6,300 nucleotides of DNA from Bacillota bacterium (GTDB lineage Bacteria; Bacillota; DTU030; DUMP01): contig JAAYHG010000227.1 in assembly GCA_012735455.1 (NCBI GenBank), positions 1-6,300 of the forward strand, written 5' to 3'. The notes beneath the pieces were generated by a model that was not told where the DNA came from, did not search any database, and saw only the letters and a list, made by a program, of their open reading frames with translations. This document shows, piece after piece, positions 4,884 to 6,300 of this stretch. How positions within the stretch are numbered: the first letter of the stretch is position 1; every line of letters begins with the position of its first letter. Both the position numbers and the translations under genes were made by a program.

Positions 4884-5765
4884 CTAAGCCTGGGACCAAA
4901 TTAAGGTGCCATTTTGAAAAGAGGTCATAGCCGCATTATTCTTCATCAAGTAAGTTAGGTGGGCAGAAAGAGCGGCACAGGTAAGAAAGTATTGGTTGGG
5001 GTTTTGTGGAATGTCCTTATCACGCATTATGCGCGCCAAAAGCTCCTCCCTGCTGGCAGGTTCAGCCAGCAAAGAAAGAATATACTGAGAAACCGACTGC
5101 AATCTCTCTTCATTAGCAACCAGTAGGGAACTGATATCCGTCGTCAATTCACCATGCCCGGGCAAATAGTATGTTGCCGAAATGGTTGATAGCTTTTTTA
5201 ATGTAGCCAGTGCTGCCTCTACCTGCGCGTAATACGGCAGGTAGTACTTCTCCAGGGTGTCCTTAGGAAAAAAAGCGTCGGCACAAAAGAACACCCCGTC
5301 CGGTGTAAGAACTCCAATCTGCCCTGGAGAATGCCCCGGCAAAAGGATTGGCTCCAAAGGCGCAAGCTCATCTCTTGCATCCTCAAGAACGCAATCTACC
5401 CGTGAGGGCGCGGCCATCAGAAACTTGTTTCTGAGCGCGGGCAAAGGGTCGCCCCCGAAAAGGTAGAAAGGCTCAAAATAAGGATTTTCGATAACTGCCG
5501 CTTCCAGCGCTGTAGCCCACATTGATGCCTGGGTACGCTTTTGCAAGAACGCGTTGCCGCCACAATGATCGGCATGGCTATGAGTATTTATGATGTTCAC
5601 TAGCGGCAACGCATCCAACTCCTTGAGGGCTCTTAGCAGCTTCCGCGCGCTACCATCATCTAGCCCAGTATCAATAACTGTGCTACCGCCTTCCGGGTGC
5701 AGGTAGATCCCGATATTTACCGCGCCGGGCAAGTAGTATGTACAGCCCACAATATGAGTAACCAC
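4884..5765 (-). CDS. MBL-fold metallohydrolase
   Basis: This 293-residue protein belongs to the metallo-beta-lactamase superfamily. All seven expected metal ligands are present: H62, H64, D66 and H67 in THSHADH, H145 in LPGHSPGQIG, D163 in FFCADAFF, and H204 in LPGHGE. That is the glyoxalase II-like di-metal pattern, so it should be active, but the substrate cannot be told from sequence. Residues from about 218 on form a helical C-terminal part (SREELLARIMRD, then a segment ending TLIWSQA) that resembles the winged-helix tail of many lactamase_B proteins. The start is GTG 5765, six bases after GAGGGGG (5772-5778); an overlapping ATG is out of frame. It is followed by ogt 42 bp downstream, and preceded by a hairpin and tRNA-Leu on the same strand. 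Confidence 0.9.
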   Translation of the reverse strand: MVTHIVGCTYYLPGAVNIGIYLHPEGGSTVIDTGLDDGSARKLLRALKELDALPLVNIINTHSHADHCGGNAFLQKRTQASMWATALEAAVIENPYFEPFYLFGGDPLPALRNKFLMAAPSRVDCVLEDARDELAPLEPILLPGHSPGQIGVLTPDGVFFCADAFFPKDTLEKYYLPYYAQVEAALATLKKLSTISATYYLPGHGELTTDISSLLVANEERLQSVSQYILSLLAEPASREELLARIMRDKDIPQNPNQYFLTCAALSAHLTYLMKNNAAMTSFQNGTLIWSQA

Positions 5766-5812
5766 ATCCTACCCCCTCTACCGCAAGCCTCAGGTATGAT
5801 TCTTCAAAGGCT

Positions 5813-5841
5813 AATGCCACTGACCCTTAGCCAGTGGCATT
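5813..5841 (-). terminator. Hairpin between tRNA-Leu and the MBL gene, possible terminator
   Basis: AATGCCACTG (5813-5822) and CAGTGGCATT (5832-5841) are a perfect 10-bp inverted repeat with a 9-base loop. On the minus strand it lies 17 bases after the tRNA 3' end, where it could end the tRNA transcript or act as a processing boundary. The T tract beyond it is weak, so partial read-through into the MBL gene is likely. Confidence 0.5.
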
Positions 5842-5858
5842 TAGATATTCTGCTTTTA

Positions 5859-5947
5859 TGGTGCCGGAGACCGGGGTCGAACCGGTACGCACGTTACCGT
5901 GCGAGGGATTTTAAGTCCCTTGCGTCTGCCTATTCCGCCACTCCGGC
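5859..5947 (-). tRNA. tRNA-Leu (anticodon UAA)
   Basis: The minus strand folds as a complete class II tRNA. The acceptor stem GCCGGAG/CTCCGGC is perfect (5941-5947 with 5863-5869). The anticodon stem AGGGA/TCCCT encloses the loop CTTAAAA, giving anticodon TAA (5911-5913) with T33 and A37. A long variable arm (CGCAC...GTGCG) marks it as leucine type, and the T arm is ACCGG-TTCGACC-CCGGT. CCA is encoded (5859-5861) after discriminator A. It reads the UUA codon, plus UUG by wobble. It has its own strong promoter. Confidence 0.97.
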
Positions 5948-5960
5948 ATTTACACAATCT

Positions 5961-5989
5961 ATTGTACCACCTGCAAGAATGATTATCAA
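5961..5989 (-). promoter_or_regulatory. Sigma-A-type promoter of tRNA-Leu
   Basis: On the minus strand TTGATA (5984-5989) and TACAAT (5961-5966) are separated by exactly 17 bases. Transcription would start near 5953-5955, just 6-8 bases before the mature tRNA 5' end, as expected for a tRNA gene. This is the best promoter in the window. Confidence 0.85.
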
Positions 5990-6019
5990 GCAGTGTCGCG
6001 CATCTTTTCCTCAAGCAGT
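5986..6019. repeat. 9-bp direct repeat upstream of tRNA-Leu
   Basis: TCAAGCAGT occurs at 5986-5994 and 6011-6019, with a 25-bp period. The first copy overlaps the -35 of the tRNA promoter. It may be a protein-binding pair or chance. Confidence 0.45.
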
Positions 6020-6049
6020 AACAAACTATAACAATTATCACGAAGTCTC

Positions 6050-6078
6050 TTGCAAATCCGGAGCACATGTTCTATTCT
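6050..6078 (+). promoter_or_regulatory. Candidate promoter of the oxidoreductase gene
   Basis: TTGCAA (6050-6055) and TATTCT (6073-6078) are separated by 17 bases, each matching four of six consensus positions. The start would fall near 6085, leaving a very short leader before the ribosome site (6088-6094). Confidence 0.45.
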
Positions 6079-6100
6079 AAATGGCACAGGAGGGATGGCA

Positions 6101-6300
6101 TTGAACGAGAAAGCACTATACGATATCGCCATTATCGGCTGCGGCCCCGCAGGGCTCTCGGCTGCTGTCAACGCAGCCATTCGTAAGAAGGATCTTGTTA
6201 TCTTGGGCTCTGAATTCTGTAGTCCTAAACTCCATCGCGCCCCGCACATTAACAACTACTTGGGACTGCCTAATGTCAGCGGCGAACAACTACGCCAAGC
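6101..6300 (+). CDS. NAD(P)/FAD-dependent oxidoreductase, thioredoxin-reductase-like, N-terminal fragment
   Basis: Only the first 66 codons are in view; the frame is open to the end of the window. The N-terminus YDIAIIGCGPAGLSAA (7-22) is a Rossmann FAD-binding fingerprint (GxGxxG), followed by a strand VILGS and the segment APHINNYLGLPNVSGEQLRQ, which resembles the region after the FAD site in thioredoxin-reductase-like flavoproteins. The redox CxxC and NAD(P) domain, if any, lie outside, so thioredoxin reductase itself cannot be told from related oxidoreductases. ATG 6095 directly abuts the AGGAGGG site (6088-6094) with no spacing. TTG 6101 in the same frame is 7 bases from AGGAGG, so TTG is taken as the likely start. 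It is divergent from tRNA-Leu. Confidence 0.82.
   Translation, partial: MNEKALYDIAIIGCGPAGLSAAVNAAIRKKDLVILGSEFCSPKLHRAPHINNYLGLPNVSGEQLRQ

Noticed and set aside
5697..6080. Plus-strand open frame across the tRNA
   Set aside because: It runs through the tRNA-Leu gene and its promoter, so it cannot be a real protein gene.
1..6300. CRISPR array, insertion sequence, prophage, toxin-antitoxin or other defence system
   Set aside because: No repeat-spacer pattern, transposase, integrase, terminal repeats or matching protein motifs on either strand; tRNA-Leu has no adjacent integrase or duplicated 3' end in view.

Overview
The window looks like ordinary chromosome from an anaerobic Gram-positive bacterium (Bacillota, probably Clostridia-like). 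The basis is consensus-like Shine-Dalgarno (SD) sites, frequent GTG/TTG starts, a cysteine-rich DUF1540 protein, a clostridial-style M18 aminopeptidase and a stand-alone cobO. The species cannot be named from the sequence. There is no CRISPR array, insertion sequence, phage gene or recognisable defence cassette.

Layout. At 1-288 (+) is the end of a neurotransmitter:sodium symporter-type transporter, closed by a strong terminator. At 401-793 (+) is a tandem DUF1540 protein with its own terminator, and at 942-1538 (+) cobO, a corrinoid adenosyltransferase. CobO meets the M18 aminopeptidase (1540-2970, -) tail to tail with one base between the stop codons. Divergent from M18 is a 34-codon lysine-rich ORF (3112-3216, +) with a near-perfect SD. 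A two-way hairpin separates it from the convergent ttcA-like PP-loop gene (3248-3994, -). About 330 bp between ttcA and ogt carry no convincing large gene, but hold several hairpins and one possible 21-codon ORF. Then come ogt (4323-4841, -), an MBL-fold hydrolase (4884-5765, -) and tRNA-Leu(UAA) (5859-5947, -) with a clear promoter. A FAD/NAD(P) oxidoreductase starts at 6101 (+) and runs off the end.

How they fit together. These are mostly independent housekeeping units rather than one pathway. The MBL hydrolase and ogt are probably one transcript (42 bp apart), perhaps fed by read-through from the tRNA-Leu promoter. The other genes have their own leaders. The parts least explained by known families are the 34-codon basic peptide with a self-complementary SD and the structured ttcA-ogt gap. 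No large undescribed multi-gene system is visible.
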